Source of the DNA: Paenibacillus tritici
GTDB taxonomy: Bacteria > Bacillota > Bacilli > Paenibacillales > Paenibacillaceae
Assembly (NCBI RefSeq): GCF_013204885.1
Contig: NZ_JABMKX010000012.1
Span: forward strand, 1-64,000
Direction of reading: 5' to 3'
Length of the DNA: 64,000 nt
The notes beneath the pieces are model-generated. The model was not told where the DNA came from. It worked only from the letters and a program-made list of their open reading frames with translations, and made no database searches. Both the position numbers and the translations under genes were made by a program. Position 1 is the stretch's first letter; each line of letters starts with the position of its first letter. This document shows positions 10,155 through 18,553 of this stretch, piece after piece.

Positions 10155-10192
10155 ACGGCTGCACTGTCCTCCAATAAGGACGGTGCAGCCGT
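10155..10192. repeat. Long hairpin with GTCC/GGAC core
   Basis: ACGGCTGCACTGTCCT pairs with AGGACGGTGCAGCCGT around a 6-nt loop, a 16-bp stem with one G-T pair. There is no T run on either side, so it is not a standard terminator. A related hairpin with an ACCGTCCTTA core lies at 38601-38640. Confidence 0.55.
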
Positions 10193-10250
10193 GAACCCTA
10201 TAACGCAAGGCCCTCCAACACTTTGAACATGATAACCCTCCTTATTCGCT

Positions 10251-10305
10251 AAAAAATCCCGGCCCGTAAACGCACTATACAAGCTGCTGTTTACAGGCCA
10301 GGATA
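10251..10305 (-). terminator. Rho-independent terminator of xynC
   Basis: On the minus strand a TCCTGGCCTGTAAAC arm pairs with GTTTACGGGCCGGGA (two mismatches) and is followed by six T residues. It starts about 33 bp after the stop codon of the 10338-11696 gene. Confidence 0.8.
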
Positions 10306-10337
10306 AGATTACTTATGGAAACTGGAGTGAATGGCTT

Positions 10338-11696
10338 CTATTCTGCAACGATCAGGGTGGTGTCGGCTTCAGCTTCAACTTCGGCGTCGGCCTCATAAGT
10401 AGTATCCGTTACCGAGCTTTTGCTGCTTCCGAGTGTGGCTACGAAGGTAGTTACACTAAGCGCAGGCAGTTGGGCGGTGAAAGCACCGTTCGACACATTA
10501 ATGTTAGAGCCGGCGGCTACCTTCCGGTTGGCGTCCGTGATCCAGGTGGACACGCTGGAGGCTGTGCCGTTCTGCAAGACAAACTTCTGGCTTACAGCCG
10601 AATTGCTTTTATTAATAGCAACAATCACTGCCTTGTTACTGCCCTTGTAAGCCGAGACATAGACATTGGTATTCGGGTTCTTCGTTGCGTCCACTCTTAC
10701 ATAACCCGGGCGGACGAACTTGGAGAACTGGGCCATGCTGTCCCCGCGCTTGCTGATACTGCCGTCTTCATTCATCGGGCTGTATTGACGGCGGATATAC
10801 CACCATACATAAGCCTGGAAATCCCCTTCCACCAGCGCATTGTGCATATGGTACGCTACTTCCAGCGCTTCCGGCCACAGATTGGCCGAGTTGTTATTGC
10901 TGTTCGGGTAATAGACCTCGGTCATCCACAGCTCTTTGCCTGCGCCCTTCTGCTTGAAGAGCGGATAGGCAAAGTTGTTCACCTGGGTTCCATACAAATG
11001 TGCCCCCAGAATGTCCATATTGGCCAGCGCCTGGGAATCATTCAGAATCGGGTCGGACATATTTTTCAGATATTGAAAAGACTCGGGAGCAATGACCCGG
11101 CAATTGATGGAACCGGCATAATTCTTCATAAAGTTCAGGACTTCTGCAGGTGTCCACCAGGTCCAGGTCTCGGCATAGTCCGGTTCATTCTGTATCGAGA
11201 TCGCATACAGGTTAACCCCATTATTCTTCATGTATGTCACGAAATCATTCAGATGCTGGGCGTACGCGCCGTACTTGTCATATCTGAGCCGCTTGGCTGA
11301 GGTATTCCCGTTGTGGTTGAAGGTCTCTGTCATACTTGCAGGAGGATTCCAGGGTGAAGCGAAGACGATGGCTCCCTTGGCAACGGCCGCCTTGGCCGTG
11401 TCCAGCTCCTTAGACCAGTTATTCTTGTTATCGTCCACAGAGATTCTCAGAATGGATAAGCCCAGCTGGTTCGCTCCGTTGCCGAAGGCGGTCTCCCGCT
11501 GCGCGGCCGTCAGATCGCCGATCCAGACCGGGTGGTTGATACCTCCGAACCCGCGAATGACCTGCTTCTGGGCGGACAGATTAACAGTCACATCGCTGGC
11601 AGCTGCAACTTTGGGCGGTGCGGGTACCAACATTGCCGATAGTAGGGTTACAGATGCCAATACAGTACATAGTGATTTTTTAAACTTGGATATCAT
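10338..11696 (-). CDS. xynC: Secreted GH30 subfamily 8 glucuronoxylanase (XynC type)
   Basis: 452 residues. It closely follows the pattern of Bacillus subtilis XynC through the whole catalytic part: VIRGFGG, FASPWNPP, YAISIQNEPDY, DILGAHLYGTQ, ELWMTEVYYPN and YVWWYIRRQYSP. Candidate acid/base is Glu171 (QNEPDY) and nucleophile Glu260 (WMTEVYY). The Arg pair in YIRRQY includes the residue that in GH30_8 enzymes contacts the glucuronic acid side chain, so cleavage of glucuronoxylan next to methylglucuronate branches is expected. A signal peptide ends near residue 33. GAGGAG lies 8 nt before the ATG. Odd feature: after the usual C-terminus there is an extra tail of about 28 residues rich in Glu and Asp (ADAEVEAEAD). 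The gene is divergent from an AraC regulator, with a cre box between them. Confidence 0.95.
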   Translation of the reverse strand: MISKFKKSLCTVLASVTLLSAMLVPAPPKVAAASDVTVNLSAQKQVIRGFGGINHPVWIGDLTAAQRETAFGNGANQLGLSILRISVDDNKNNWSKELDTAKAAVAKGAIVFASPWNPPASMTETFNHNGNTSAKRLRYDKYGAYAQHLNDFVTYMKNNGVNLYAISIQNEPDYAETWTWWTPAEVLNFMKNYAGSINCRVIAPESFQYLKNMSDPILNDSQALANMDILGAHLYGTQVNNFAYPLFKQKGAGKELWMTEVYYPNSNNNSANLWPEALEVAYHMHNALVEGDFQAYVWWYIRRQYSPMNEDGSISKRGDSMAQFSKFVRPGYVRVDATKNPNTNVYVSAYKGSNKAVIVAINKSNSAVSQKFVLQNGTASSVSTWITDANRKVAAGSNINVSNGAFTAQLPALSVTTFVATLGSSKSSVTDTTYEADAEVEAEADTTLIVAE

Positions 11697-11823
11697 GGAC
11701 TCATCTCCTCATCGTATAATTTCTGCTCGGATCATTTCTGCGAAACCCTGCTGTGGTCACCTCCTGTCTGGTTGAAGCGGCAGCGGTATCTTGCACCCTG
11801 CTTGTCCATGCTTCTTGAAGCAC

Positions 11824-11854
11824 TTGCAAGCGCTTCCTTTTCCTGTATTATAAT
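11824..11854 (+). promoter_or_regulatory. cre box overlapping the AraC promoter, xynC/AraC divergent region
   Basis: TTGCAAGCGCTTCCT (11824-11838) fits every fixed position of the cre consensus. TTGCAA in it could act as a -35 for TATAAT at 11849-11854, with a long 19-bp spacer. The site lies between xynC and the AraC gene and could control both. Confidence 0.6.
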
Positions 11855-11945
11855 AAATATTTACTGGTTAATCCTTGCAGATCCACGAACATATATTGCG
11901 CGGATACCGATAATCCCAAATTGTGTAATAAAAGGAATGATTGTT

Positions 11946-12803
11946 ATGGATGAGAACACTAACTATATTTTCACCCCTATCCCGGAAGAAATGATCTGCT
12001 TCCACAGAACCACCACAACCGAGCTTCTTAACCCGGCCATGCCGTATCACCACCACGATGCCTACGAAATCTACCTGTTCCTGAGAGGCAATGCCTACAT
12101 GTATCTGGAGCAGTCGTGCTACAAGCTGGCCCCCGGCGACATGTTCATCATCAGCCCCAGCGAAATGCACCGGTGTGTCTGTACCGACAATCAAATGTAC
12201 GAACGGATCGGGCTGAACATCAAGCGGTCTACCTTGCAAAGGCTCTCCAGTCCGCGTTCTAATCTGCTATCCTGCTTCGACGCGCATCCCTTCGGGCAGG
12301 ACAATCTGACCCGGCTCTCCCGGGACCAATGTGCCTTCTACTCCAGACTGGCCGACCAATTGATCGCTTCCCTCCACTCTGAGGCTTATGGACAGGATCT
12401 GCTGGCAGAGGCTTACGCCACCCGGCTGCTTGTGTTCATTAACACCCTCTATCAGTCTTCTACGTCCCCCTCGGACAACCTTATGCCGGAGCTGGTCAGG
12501 CAGACCATGACGTACATTGAGGAGCATCTGCTAGAGTCTATCTCGTCCGCACAGCTGGAGCAGGAGTTTCATTACAGCGGCAAATATATAAGCCAGCTAT
12601 TCAGGGAGCACACGGGACTTACCATCCGCTCCTACATTGTGGGCAAGCGCATCTCCCTGTCCATGAGCCATCTTACCGCCGGGAAAAGCGTCGCCGAAGC
12701 CTGCGAGCTGTCAGGCTTCAGCGACTATGCCAACTTCATCAGAAGCTTCAAAAAAATAGTGGGCATGCCCCCCGGCAAATACAAAGCCAGTGAACAGCCC
12801 TGA
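11946..12803 (+). CDS. AraC-family regulator divergent from xynC
   Basis: 285 residues from the ATG at 11946, chosen because AAAGGA lies about 10 nt upstream; the frame is open further left but without a ribosome site. The N-terminal cupin-like sensor has HRTTTTE, YHHHDAYEIYLFLRGN and a PGD...SEMH segment. Two helix-turn-helix motifs occupy the last 100 residues, with the AraC signature ending SGFSDYANFIRSFKKIVG. It is a paralogue of the regulator at 17038-17880, sharing the HRTTT and AYE(I/L)YLFLRGN motifs. Placement suggests it activates xynC, and perhaps the giant xylanase, in response to a xylan-derived sugar; the ligand is unknown. Confidence 0.88.
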   Translation: MDENTNYIFTPIPEEMICFHRTTTTELLNPAMPYHHHDAYEIYLFLRGNAYMYLEQSCYKLAPGDMFIISPSEMHRCVCTDNQMYERIGLNIKRSTLQRLSSPRSNLLSCFDAHPFGQDNLTRLSRDQCAFYSRLADQLIASLHSEAYGQDLLAEAYATRLLVFINTLYQSSTSPSDNLMPELVRQTMTYIEEHLLESISSAQLEQEFHYSGKYISQLFREHTGLTIRSYIVGKRISLSMSHLTAGKSVAEACELSGFSDYANFIRSFKKIVGMPPGKYKASEQP

Positions 12804-12907
12804 GCGGAATGACTATTTTTGTTCGTGACTTAACTCAGCCGGATTTATCATATCTCAGTCGAACATATTAGGGATACGAAGGCTATAATTCTACGCGAGC
12901 AAAATAA

Positions 12908-12934
12908 GATCAAGGTTGTCTGATGGGGCACTAG
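12908..12934. repeat. 27-bp direct repeat, left copy, flanking the MFS region
   Basis: It begins GATCAAGGTTGTCTGATGGG and ends GGGCACTAG. It matches 24 of 27 bases of 14881-14907 in the same orientation. The pair encloses about 1.95 kb containing the MFS gene, a palindrome and a transposase-like remnant. Confidence 0.65.
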
Positions 12935-12941
12935 ATTATGA

Positions 12942-14414
12942 TCATTCCGAGTCTCCAGACCACTTTTGGACTTTCACTCGTCTTACAAATACACCTAGAA
13001 CAAGTCCGGCAAGGGCTACAAACATCGTGAAGAATAATGCGTTCTGCATACCAGCCATTAAGGCCAATGTTGCATTTGCCGGCTCTGTAGGATCAGCCAC
13101 ACTCTTAATAAAGTCTGCGGTTCCGGTTGTCATGATACTTACTGCCATTGCAATACCTATAGCTCCTGCGATTTGTTGAAGTGTATTCAATATAGCCGCA
13201 CCATCGGGGTACATATCAGGAGGTAGCTGATTCAGACCATTTGTCTGAGCAGGCATCCATACCAAAAGAATTCCGACAATCAGACAGGTGTGCAAGACCA
13301 CAATCAAAGCAATGGACGAAGCAACTGTAATATTAGAACAGAACCATAGAGTGGCTGAAACTATGATAAGTCCAGGTACGACCAAAAACTTAGGTCCGAA
13401 TCTGTCAAATAGTGCCCCTATAACAGGAGAAAATACAGCTGAAATCACACTGCCTGGCAGAAGAATAAATCCAGTCGTCAGTGCGCTAAATTCAAGAACA
13501 CGAATCATAAACATGGGAAGAATGAACATGGCGGATAGATAAACCATCATACATATGAATACCAGCAAAGTACCCATAGCAAACATAGGGTTCTTTAGAG
13601 TTCTTAAGTTCATAAGAGGTTCTTTCATGTTCAGTTGACGAATGACAAATAAGATTAATGCGATAACCCCGGCAACCAGGGGCACAATAACAACAGGGTT
13701 ACTCCAACCATGATCTCCCTCTCCTGCACTACTAATACCATAAACAAGTCCACCAAAACCAATTGTCGACAAGACTAGAGAGTATATATCGATACGTGGT
13801 TTGGTTATAGGTGCTACATTTTTCATAAACGCTACGCCTGCCAACAAAGCAAGCACCAGAGTCATCAGCGATACCCAGAATATCCAATGCCAGCTTAGAT
13901 AATCAATTAAAAGACCTGAGATGGCTGGGCCTAAAGCAGGTCCTGCTGTGAACACAAGACTGACTAGTCCCATCGCTTTTCCGCGTTTCTCGGCTGGGAA
14001 TATAATAAGAGCCGTATTAAGCATCAATGGGAATAATAGCCCTGCTCCAGCTGCTTGAAGTATCCTTCCTAATAGCAAGATATCGAAACTTCCCGCCATA
14101 GCACCAATTGCAGATCCTATTATAGACATACTGATTGATGTCAGGAAAAGCTGACGTGTTGAAAACCATTGTATCAATAGTCCTGAAAGAGGAACTAAAA
14201 CTCCCAGGGTAAGTAAATAACCACTTGTTAACCATTGAACTGTAGCTTCCGTAATCGCAAACTGATTAATTATATCACTTACAGCAATATTAATTGCCGT
14301 TTCATTAAAAGTACCTATCATACCTGCAAGCATCAATGCAAACATAATTGGGAAAACCTTAACATTTGAAACTTTTTGATTTTCAGAAATAGTACCTGAT
14401 TGCAAACCCCTCAC
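12942..14414 (-). CDS. MFS multidrug exporter, DHA2 (14-TM) family
   Basis: 490 residues with 14 predicted membrane segments. It carries the family-typical motifs: WLTSGYLLTLGVLVPLSG in the early helices, LGRILQAAGAGLLFPL, and the motif-C-like FTAGPALGPAISGLLIDY. This is the EmrB/LmrB-type proton-driven drug efflux group of the cytoplasmic membrane. GAGGAG lies 5 nt before the ATG. The gene is visibly more AT-rich than the hydrolase genes around it and has no glycan link. Direct repeats and insertion-sequence debris flank it, so horizontal acquisition is likely. The substrate cannot be told from sequence. Confidence 0.88.
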   Translation of the reverse strand: MRGLQSGTISENQKVSNVKVFPIMFALMLAGMIGTFNETAINIAVSDIINQFAITEATVQWLTSGYLLTLGVLVPLSGLLIQWFSTRQLFLTSISMSIIGSAIGAMAGSFDILLLGRILQAAGAGLLFPLMLNTALIIFPAEKRGKAMGLVSLVFTAGPALGPAISGLLIDYLSWHWIFWVSLMTLVLALLAGVAFMKNVAPITKPRIDIYSLVLSTIGFGGLVYGISSAGEGDHGWSNPVVIVPLVAGVIALILFVIRQLNMKEPLMNLRTLKNPMFAMGTLLVFICMMVYLSAMFILPMFMIRVLEFSALTTGFILLPGSVISAVFSPVIGALFDRFGPKFLVVPGLIIVSATLWFCSNITVASSIALIVVLHTCLIVGILLVWMPAQTNGLNQLPPDMYPDGAAILNTLQQIAGAIGIAMAVSIMTTGTADFIKSVADPTEPANATLALMAGMQNALFFTMFVALAGLVLGVFVRRVKVQKWSGDSE

Positions 14415-14575
14415 TCCTCAGTGTCTTTCTAATTTTTGATTCATGTTAGAAATTAAGTAGAACAAAATACCTCCTTTGAAAAGTTATTTAATTCTCGTTC
14501 AAAATCCGTAGGAGAACTTTCAACTTTTTGATCTTAACATACGCCTGTCAAGGCCCCCCCTGAACCAAAGAGAAA
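14415..14575. other. AT-rich upstream region of the MFS gene
   Basis: It contains the ribosome site of the exporter and no other feature I can support. Confidence 0.4.
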
Positions 14576-14617
14576 GTCAACCCCCTTTTTTTTAGATTCA
14601 CAAAAAAGGGGGTTGAC
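14576..14617. repeat. Perfect 16-bp inverted repeat
   Basis: GTCAACCCCCTTTTTT and AAAAAAGGGGGTTGAC are exact complements around a 10-nt loop. Either strand gives a GC stem with a T tract, so it could be a bidirectional terminator. It may instead be the remains of insertion-sequence ends, since a transposase-like remnant follows. Confidence 0.65.
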
Positions 14618-14629
14618 TCTCGCGATAGC

Positions 14630-14907
14630 GGTACTCTCAGGATTAAGATTGAAGACGGCCCGGCTGGTCACGAAGACATATGAGCATACGTGAAGTCGCG
14701 AAACGCTTGGATATTTAAAATAATACCTGAAACGAAGTTTTCCAGTATGGAAGAAGAAACGGCTGGCTTGCGAGCGGAGATCGACTATTTAAAAAAGCAG
14801 GTGCCGTTTCCTGCGCAAAGTTGCTTCAGGACAATTTTTCTCCGCATGTGCACCACAAAGTGAAAGAATGGGCCGCAGTGGATCAAGGTTATCAGATGGG
14901 GCGCTAG
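14630..14907 (+). pseudogene. Degraded transposase OrfA-like remnant (IS3-like), tentative
   Basis: Pieces in different frames look like an IS3-type OrfA: MSIREVAKRLDI then a stop, and METGLRAEIDYLKKQ-like coding starting at ATG 14747 (MEEETAGLRAEIDYLKKQ), where the last part resembles the coiled-coil end of OrfA proteins. A further frame ends VDQGYQMGR at the right direct repeat. No intact frame spans the region. The family call rests on short motifs only. Confidence 0.35.
14881..14907. repeat. 27-bp direct repeat, right copy
   Basis: It begins GATCAAGGTTATCAGATGGG and ends GGGCGCTAG. Three mismatches separate it from 12908-12934. It overlaps the stop codon of the 14904-16889 gene, so the last residues of that protein are encoded at the junction. 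Confidence 0.65.
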
Positions 14908-16889
14908 CGACTATTCTTAGCCTCTGCCTCCCAGTAATCACCCACCAGGCCTTCAATAATACTGGCGCTGGCCCAAGGCATCAGACAGAACCAGGTGCTG
15001 GCCGGTGAACCATCGCTGTAAGTCTCCGTCACCAGCCCCTCGGAATGACAGAACCGCTCGGACATCCAGCCTGTCAGGCCGTGGCCAAATTCCCGGTCAT
15101 ACCGGTTGTAGGTCTGGCAGCCCCAGCCGATCGTATCCAGCATCCGCTGCCGGACGTAGGGATCATCGCGCTGCTGCACGTAGTAATACAGCTCATCCAC
15201 TACACTGCCCGACATCGGATGAATATGCGGATTGGCGACTGAGGTCACACTTCCCCCGCAGCTGGACCAGCCGACCACGCTCAGTGGCGGCACCTTAACG
15301 GGTGAATTGTAAGCAAATTTGAAGGTGAACTCGTAAGCTAGCGCATCTCTCATATGATCCAGATACAGCTCATCCCCTGTAAGGGCGTGCAGATATCTGA
15401 CCGCCCGGATGTATGCCAGAATCCCTTCAGAGTCTACCGCCTTATCCGCATCAAGCGGCGCCCCATAACATTCCATCCGCTTCACATAGGTCTCATAATA
15501 ATGCCGCTCGCTGCGCTTCAGGCTGTCCAGATGCGACCGGTTTCCGGTTAGCCAGCTATAGTAGGCGATTGCAGCCAGGATCCAGGTTCCGCTGAAGGAA
15601 TCATATTCAAGCCCCGCACCGGTTCTCTCAGAGAGAATCGTAGGGTATTCATCGTCCGCATTCCGGCTTCGTTCCAGTACAGGAAGAATCCTCCGCACGA
15701 AGTCCACCCACTCCTCGTGGATAACATGCTTGAGCCGTTTCTCATATTCATAAGCCTTCATAATATAAAATAAGGCCTGTCCGCATAGATAAGCGGAATG
15801 TCCCGGAGTGCGCATTCCATCGAACCACCAGCCGTGAATACTCCATTTCCCGTCCTGATAGGCCTCATAAGGAAGACCGGAAGCCGGGTTCATGCAGTTC
15901 CCGATGATATTCTCAATGCAGGAGAGCGCCTGCCCGCGCATTGGCTCATCTCCCAGCCGCAGCGCAGCCATCAGCATGGGGGTGGCTACAGTCAGACCGT
16001 CTGTCCAGCTGATGGAGATGATTTTATTATAACGGTACCCGCCCGTCTCCTTGTCCTCATACACAAAGGTTGTGTAGCTCCGGTCTTCAGGCAGCCACGC
16101 ATATTGGTAGATCGCCTCTGACAGGTCAGCCGCAGCACGCCGGATCTCACTGCCGGGTCTTGGAGGCTGATGATAGCGGGAATAGATGTCTTCCAGCGCA
16201 GGATTGATGCCCAGCTCAGATTCAGCCGTGTACTCGTACAAATCCAGCGTGAACGCTACAGACTCTGAGCCCGCCAGCTCAAAGCAGTTCTCCTCCAGAG
16301 GAGCCCGCTCCTTGACAAGGCGCGATTTGATGAACAGAAGCGGAGCATTCTCATACCCCAGCGTATATCCGACCGTTCCCTTGGCAAGCGAACAGGTGAA
16401 GCCGCCATACTGGCAGAACTCTCCCTCTGCCCCGGGCTTCCACTGGGACTTCACTCCAGCTTGGCTTATAAAATAAGGACTGGCACACAGCCCCCATACC
16501 TTGCCGTTGTCATAGACAAGCGCCGCCGGATGCGATAGCCGGTCGCTTCGGACCATCCACCAGGGAGAAGAAGGACGCGCGGGATTGCCTTCTCTTAGTC
16601 TCGGGAATTCGTTCGGAACATTCTGCGGAGCCTCCCCCCGGTTGCGGCCATACATAAAAGCGGGCAGAAAAAAACGCGGGTCTGTCTTGGCAAATGGCAG
16701 CTCCACATGAATAACTCCCGACCACGGCGTACGGTTTAGATTCGTAATCGTTACACATGCCTGATACGGCTGCACAGCACTGCCTGCTCCGCCTGTGATC
16801 CCGATGGATGCTTGTAATCCATGTCTGTCCAACCCGGTATATCCGGTATCTGCCTGGTGCTTGCTTCTTGCCGTTACAATCAGTTCCAT
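14904..16889 (-). CDS. Unassigned cytoplasmic glycosidase-like protein, probable (alpha/alpha)6 fold
   Basis: 661 residues from ATG 16889, chosen for GGAGG 8 nt upstream (16892 is also possible). No signal peptide. The first 230 residues look like a beta-sandwich (WSGVIHVELPF, AALVYDNGKVWGLCASP). The rest is helical with repeated aromatic/acidic motifs seen in six-hairpin glycosidases: SWTDGLTVATPMLMAAL, WSIHGWWFDGMRTPGHSAYLCGQAL, YDSFSGTWILAAIAYYSWLTGN and YLHALTGDELYLDHM. I cannot assign it to a numbered GH or PL family. A divergent AraC regulator and a cre-like site upstream suggest a role in breaking down imported oligosaccharides. Its stop codon lies inside a 27-bp repeat shared with 12908-12934, so the natural C-terminus may have been changed. 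Confidence 0.6.
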   Translation of the reverse strand: MELIVTARSKHQADTGYTGLDRHGLQASIGITGGAGSAVQPYQACVTITNLNRTPWSGVIHVELPFAKTDPRFFLPAFMYGRNRGEAPQNVPNEFPRLREGNPARPSSPWWMVRSDRLSHPAALVYDNGKVWGLCASPYFISQAGVKSQWKPGAEGEFCQYGGFTCSLAKGTVGYTLGYENAPLLFIKSRLVKERAPLEENCFELAGSESVAFTLDLYEYTAESELGINPALEDIYSRYHQPPRPGSEIRRAAADLSEAIYQYAWLPEDRSYTTFVYEDKETGGYRYNKIISISWTDGLTVATPMLMAALRLGDEPMRGQALSCIENIIGNCMNPASGLPYEAYQDGKWSIHGWWFDGMRTPGHSAYLCGQALFYIMKAYEYEKRLKHVIHEEWVDFVRRILPVLERSRNADDEYPTILSERTGAGLEYDSFSGTWILAAIAYYSWLTGNRSHLDSLKRSERHYYETYVKRMECYGAPLDADKAVDSEGILAYIRAVRYLHALTGDELYLDHMRDALAYEFTFKFAYNSPVKVPPLSVVGWSSCGGSVTSVANPHIHPMSGSVVDELYYYVQQRDDPYVRQRMLDTIGWGCQTYNRYDREFGHGLTGWMSERFCHSEGLVTETYSDGSPASTWFCLMPWASASIIEGLVGDYWEAEAKNSR

Positions 16890-16917
16890 CATCCGGTCCT
16901 CCAGTCTGTTGTGTACA

Positions 16918-16932
16918 ATACAACGCTTGCAA
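16918..16932 (-). promoter_or_regulatory. cre-like site between the unassigned glycosidase and its AraC regulator
   Basis: The minus strand reads TTGCAAGCGTTGTAT, one mismatch from the WTGNAANCGNWNNCW consensus. It shares TTGCAAGCG with the cre box at the xynC/AraC region. Confidence 0.4.
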
Positions 16933-17037
16933 ATCATATAATGACATGCTAGGATAAGGACATTTTATAGTAGTTTCAGAGAAGAATCCTTGCGAATTCC
17001 GTGCGATGTATTGCGCCAAATGACCTGGAGGTTAGCG

Positions 17038-17880
17038 ATGAACGACCCTTTTGAGCTGCGGTATGATCCCATCCATCAAGATTATCTCTACCTGCACAGA
17101 ACGACTACCTATAATATGGGGACCTTCTATCACCGGCATGAAGCCTATGAGCTGTACTTGTTCCTGCGCGGCAATGTCAACTTCTATATCGAGAATAGCT
17201 GTTATCATCTGGAACGCGGCGATCTGCTCGTGATCAATCCGGAAGAGATGCACCGTTCCTTCAGCCAGGATGAATCGGAATATGAACGTATTACCCTTAA
17301 CCTCCAGAAGTCATATCTGCACCGCCTGTCTACACCGGCAACCCCTCTATCCTGGTGCTTCGACTATCGGCCCAAGGGTAAGGGCAACATCGTCCATCTG
17401 GAGGAAGCCCGGCTGCAGCAGTTTCTCCGCCTGACCGGCGATCTGGAGAAGACGCTCTCGTCAGAGGACTATGGAGCAGATATTATCGCCAACAGTACGC
17501 TCGCACAATTATTGGTGCTGACCAACATGGCGTTTCATAAGACAGACATCGTTCCTGCCGATATCATGCCGGAGCTGGTCCGCAAGACTATGGAGTACAT
17601 TGACGCCCATCTGGAGCAGACCATCACGCTGGAGCAGCTTGCCGGCCTCTTTCATTTGAACAGCACATACATCAGCCGCCAATTCAAACAACACACGGGC
17701 TTAACTCTCCGTTCGTATATATTGGACCGCCGGATTTTGTTAGCCAAGGCTTACCTCCGCGAAGGGCTTAGCCTTACCGAGGCCTGCTATCAATCCGGCT
17801 TCAGCGATTACGCCAACTTCATCCGCAGCTTCACCAAGATCGCCGGAGTATCCCCTGGAAGGTACGCCAGGCAGGGATAA
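17038..17880 (+). CDS. AraC-family regulator divergent from the unassigned glycosidase
   Basis: 280 residues from the ATG at 17038, with GGAGG 6 nt upstream. The sensor domain has HRTTTYN, YHRHEAYELYLFLRGN and ERGDLLVINPEEMHR; the C-terminal 100 residues carry two helix-turn-helix motifs ending SGFSDYANFIRSFTKIAGVSPGRY. It is a paralogue of the 11946-12803 regulator, and both have the same divergent arrangement with a glycoside hydrolase. Local control of the 14904-16889 gene is the simplest reading. Confidence 0.88.
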   Translation: MNDPFELRYDPIHQDYLYLHRTTTYNMGTFYHRHEAYELYLFLRGNVNFYIENSCYHLERGDLLVINPEEMHRSFSQDESEYERITLNLQKSYLHRLSTPATPLSWCFDYRPKGKGNIVHLEEARLQQFLRLTGDLEKTLSSEDYGADIIANSTLAQLLVLTNMAFHKTDIVPADIMPELVRKTMEYIDAHLEQTITLEQLAGLFHLNSTYISRQFKQHTGLTLRSYILDRRILLAKAYLREGLSLTEACYQSGFSDYANFIRSFTKIAGVSPGRYARQG

Positions 17881-17999
17881 GCAGACTGTAGAATGTCTCG
17901 CGGGAAGTGGAGCGGGAAGGCGCGGTGTATGCGGAAGGCGGGACTGGATGATTAGGGCTGGGAATTTACAGATTGCGAGGAGTGTTGCATACAGTTGAG

Positions 18000-18245
18000 G
18001 GCGCGGCGGGCTTACAGCATCTGACTCATGGCAGCGGACTTACAGCGTCTGACTTATGGCGGCGGGCCTACAGCGTCTGACTTATGGCGGCGGGCCTACA
18101 GCGTCTGACTCATGGCAGCGGGCTTACAGCGTCTGACTCATGGCAGCGGGCTTACAGCGTCTGACTTATGGCGGCGGGCTTACAGCGTTTAACTCATGGC
18201 GGCGACTTACAGCGTTTAACTCATGGCGGCGGACTTACATCTGCG
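18000..18245. repeat. Tandem array, 28-bp period
   Basis: ACAGCGTCTGACTCATGGC followed by GGCGGGCTT repeats with the ACAG marker at 18014, 18042, 18070, 18098, 18126, 18154, 18182 and 18209, then a final TTACAT unit. Units are contiguous with point differences and no spacers, which rules out CRISPR. The gap 17881-18640 holds this array, element copy B1, a terminator and an 8-bp array, and no gene. Confidence 0.85.
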
Positions 18246-18261
18246 GATTTATAGCGGCGCG

Positions 18262-18451
18262 GACTTAAGCAAGTGGAAATTGTACATCTAATTTGGCGGT
18301 AAAGGGGTACGTAAACTAATTAGTTGGAAAAATGTAGCTTACTCAGCCCGATTTCTGTTAAATCCATCAGATTCCAGGAATTAAGTGTACTTTTTCCAAC
18401 TGCTCGCCCCCAACGCTCGATTACGGCAAAATTAAGTGCCTTTTTTCCAAC
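18262..18451. repeat. Dispersed intergenic element, copy B1
   Basis: It starts AAGCAAGTGGAAATTGTACA, has AATTAGTTGGAAAAATGTAG near 18319, and ends with two TTAAGTG...TTTTTCCAACT arms near 18380 and 18430. The same blocks in the same order occur at 48357-48545. Forward GTGGAAA and reverse TTTCCAC motifs can pair. Confidence 0.65.
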
Positions 18452-18517
18452 TACGTCCGCCCTCCTCTCCCGCTACCGATTGCATAAGGCCCCCCAGCCG
18501 AGCCGGGGGTTGTTGTA

Positions 18518-18548
18518 TAAAAAAAGCCTCCCATAATGGGAGGCTTGA
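18518..18548 (-). terminator. Rho-independent terminator of the beta-glucuronidase operon
   Basis: On the minus strand AAGCCTCCCAT pairs with ATGGGAGGCTT (a perfect stem) and seven T residues follow. Confidence 0.85.
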
Positions 18549-18553
18549 AGGTT

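Noticed and set aside
11772..11945. N-terminal extension of the AraC regulator near xynC
   Set aside because: It would run through the promoter and cre box and has no ribosome site.
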